NCBI GenBank assembly: GCA_037441725.1
Contig: JBBIRT010000073.1
Coordinates: forward strand, 1-16,633
DNA: 16,633 bases
Direction of reading: 5' to 3'
From: JBBIRT01 sp037441725
GTDB lineage: Bacteria; Desulfobacterota; BSN033; UBA1163
Shown here: positions 15,759 to 16,633 of the stretch, piece by piece
How positions within the stretch are numbered: position 1 is the first letter of the stretch
Layout: each line of letters starts with the position of its first letter
The notes under the pieces: model-generated
What the model saw: the letters and a program-made list of their open reading frames with translations, nothing else
What the model was told of the DNA's origin: nothing
The model's database searches: none
Program-made: the position numbers and the translations under genes

Positions 15759-16633
15759 TCATTGATTGACTATATACTCCACTGCCCGTTCAAGCCTCTG
15801 GACTACTATTTCTTTATCCAAGACCTCGATCACCTCATCGATGGGAGGGCTAACCGACCTACCCGTTAAGGCGACCCGAATCGGTTGAGCAATCTTTACT
15901 AAAGGTTCACCCCGAATCTCAGATAATTGTTGAATCCATCGTCGGACCTTTTCCTTTTCCAGGGTAGACTCCCTCTTGATGAAATCGATGACCTGATGGA
16001 ACATTGGGAGGGCCTCAGGGGTTAAGAATTTCTTTGCTGCCTTCTCATCATAATCGATCTCTTTACAGAAATAAAATTCTGAAAGATCTGCCATCTCCAC
16101 AAGGGTTTTGACCCTCTCCCTCAGAGAAAGAGCGACCTTCTTTAAAAGGGCAGGATGGAGGTTTGAATATCCCTTCGCTTCGATAAAAGGCTGAAATCTT
16201 TTCACCAGTTCATCCAGATCGATCTTCTTAATATACTGGGCATTGAGCCAATCGAGCTTTCCGGGATTGATGGCGGCAGGAGACCTTCCAATCGATTCAA
16301 GATTGAATTTTTCTATCAACTCTTCCAAGGTGAATTCTTCCTGATCACCGTAAGACCATCCTAATCGGACCAAATAATTGACCACGGCTTGGGGAAGATA
16401 ACCCATCCTTTGGTATTCCAAGACCGATTGGGCCCCATGGCGTTTCGAAAGTTTCTTCTTGTCTGGACCGAGGATCATGGGGACGTGACCAAATTTTGGG
16501 ATGGGGTAATCCAGGGCTTGATAAATTTGAATCTGGCGTGGGGTGTTGTTGAGGTGGTCGTTGCCTCGGATGACATGGGTAATTCCCATGGTTGCATCAT
16601 CCACCACGACTGAAAAGTTATAGGTGGGAAATC
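15759..16633 (-). CDS. gltX: Glutamyl-tRNA synthetase, C-terminal part (5' end outside window)
   Basis: The frame is open to the right edge and ends with TGA at 15759, giving about 290 residues of a protein normally near 460-490. The upstream catalytic-domain start (HIGH region) is outside the window. Visible class I features are FPTYNFSVVVDDATMG, THVIRGNDHLNNTPRQI and the second class signature KKLSKRHGA (Lys-Leu-Ser-Lys-Arg at about 16440-16454), the form found in bacterial GluRS. Then come GYLPQAVVNYLVRLGWSYGD and the alpha-helical anticodon-binding domain, ending near EYIVNQ. It charges tRNA-Glu (or also tRNA-Gln if the organism uses the amidotransferase route). It lies 122 bases upstream of the chosen smc start, probably cotranscribed. 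The reading frame itself is intact. Confidence 0.95.
   Translation of the reverse strand, partial: FPTYNFSVVVDDATMGITHVIRGNDHLNNTPRQIQIYQALDYPIPKFGHVPMILGPDKKKLSKRHGAQSVLEYQRMGYLPQAVVNYLVRLGWSYGDQEEFTLEELIEKFNLESIGRSPAAINPGKLDWLNAQYIKKIDLDELVKRFQPFIEAKGYSNLHPALLKKVALSLRERVKTLVEMADLSEFYFCKEIDYDEKAAKKFLTPEALPMFHQVIDFIKRESTLEKEKVRRWIQQLSEIRGEPLVKIAQPIRVALTGRSVSPPIDEVIEVLDKEIVVQRLERAVEYIVNQ

Overview
The window looks like a piece of an anaerobic, proteobacteria-like chromosome of moderate GC, most plausibly from the Desulfobacterota or a related syntrophic or sulfate-reducing lineage. This placement is an inference from gene content: an activase of the 2-hydroxyacyl-CoA dehydratase/benzoyl-CoA reductase type, a Liv-type ABC transporter interleaved with acyl-CoA ligases, and the gltX-smc pair. 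No rRNA or other decisive marker is present. Nearly everything is on the minus strand; the only supported plus-strand gene is a LysE-family exporter.

Read in the direction of minus-strand transcription, the window starts with the C-terminal part of glutamyl-tRNA synthetase (gltX, cut by the right edge) and a complete chromosome-segregation SMC protein. A 369-base non-coding stretch (11698-12066) follows. It carries a candidate promoter overlapping a perfect 10-bp palindrome, and a second 8-bp inverted repeat about 75 bases further downstream. Next comes a long co-directional cluster: periplasmic binding protein (livK-like), ATPase (livG-like), a large long-chain-type acyl-CoA synthetase broken by two in-frame stop codons, permeases (livH-like and livM-like), ATPase (livF-like), a phenylacetate-CoA-ligase-like protein with a degenerate phosphate loop, and a second, intact acyl-CoA synthetase. 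All five parts of a branched-chain-amino-acid/amide-type ABC transporter are present, mixed with three adenylate-forming ligases. The simplest reading is import of a carboxylic acid (aromatic, fatty or branched) followed by activation to its CoA thioester.

At the left end, the LysE-like gene (plus strand) converges on the last ligase with an 8-base gap. It diverges from a gene running off the left edge that encodes an ASKHA-fold [4Fe-4S] activase for a radical dehydratase/reductase. That activase fits anaerobic CoA-thioester chemistry downstream of the transporter/ligase cluster.

The observations most worth a second look are: (1) the large acyl-CoA synthetase split exactly at the hinge between its two catalytic domains by TAG and TAA in the same frame, next to a destroyed TGD motif; (2) the PaaK-like protein lacking the normal SSGTTG loop but keeping its other motifs; (3) the activase lacking the usual GGQD nucleotide motif but keeping both cluster cysteines; and (4) the structured leader before the transporter cluster. 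I see no CRISPR array, tRNA, rRNA, insertion sequence or phage gene.
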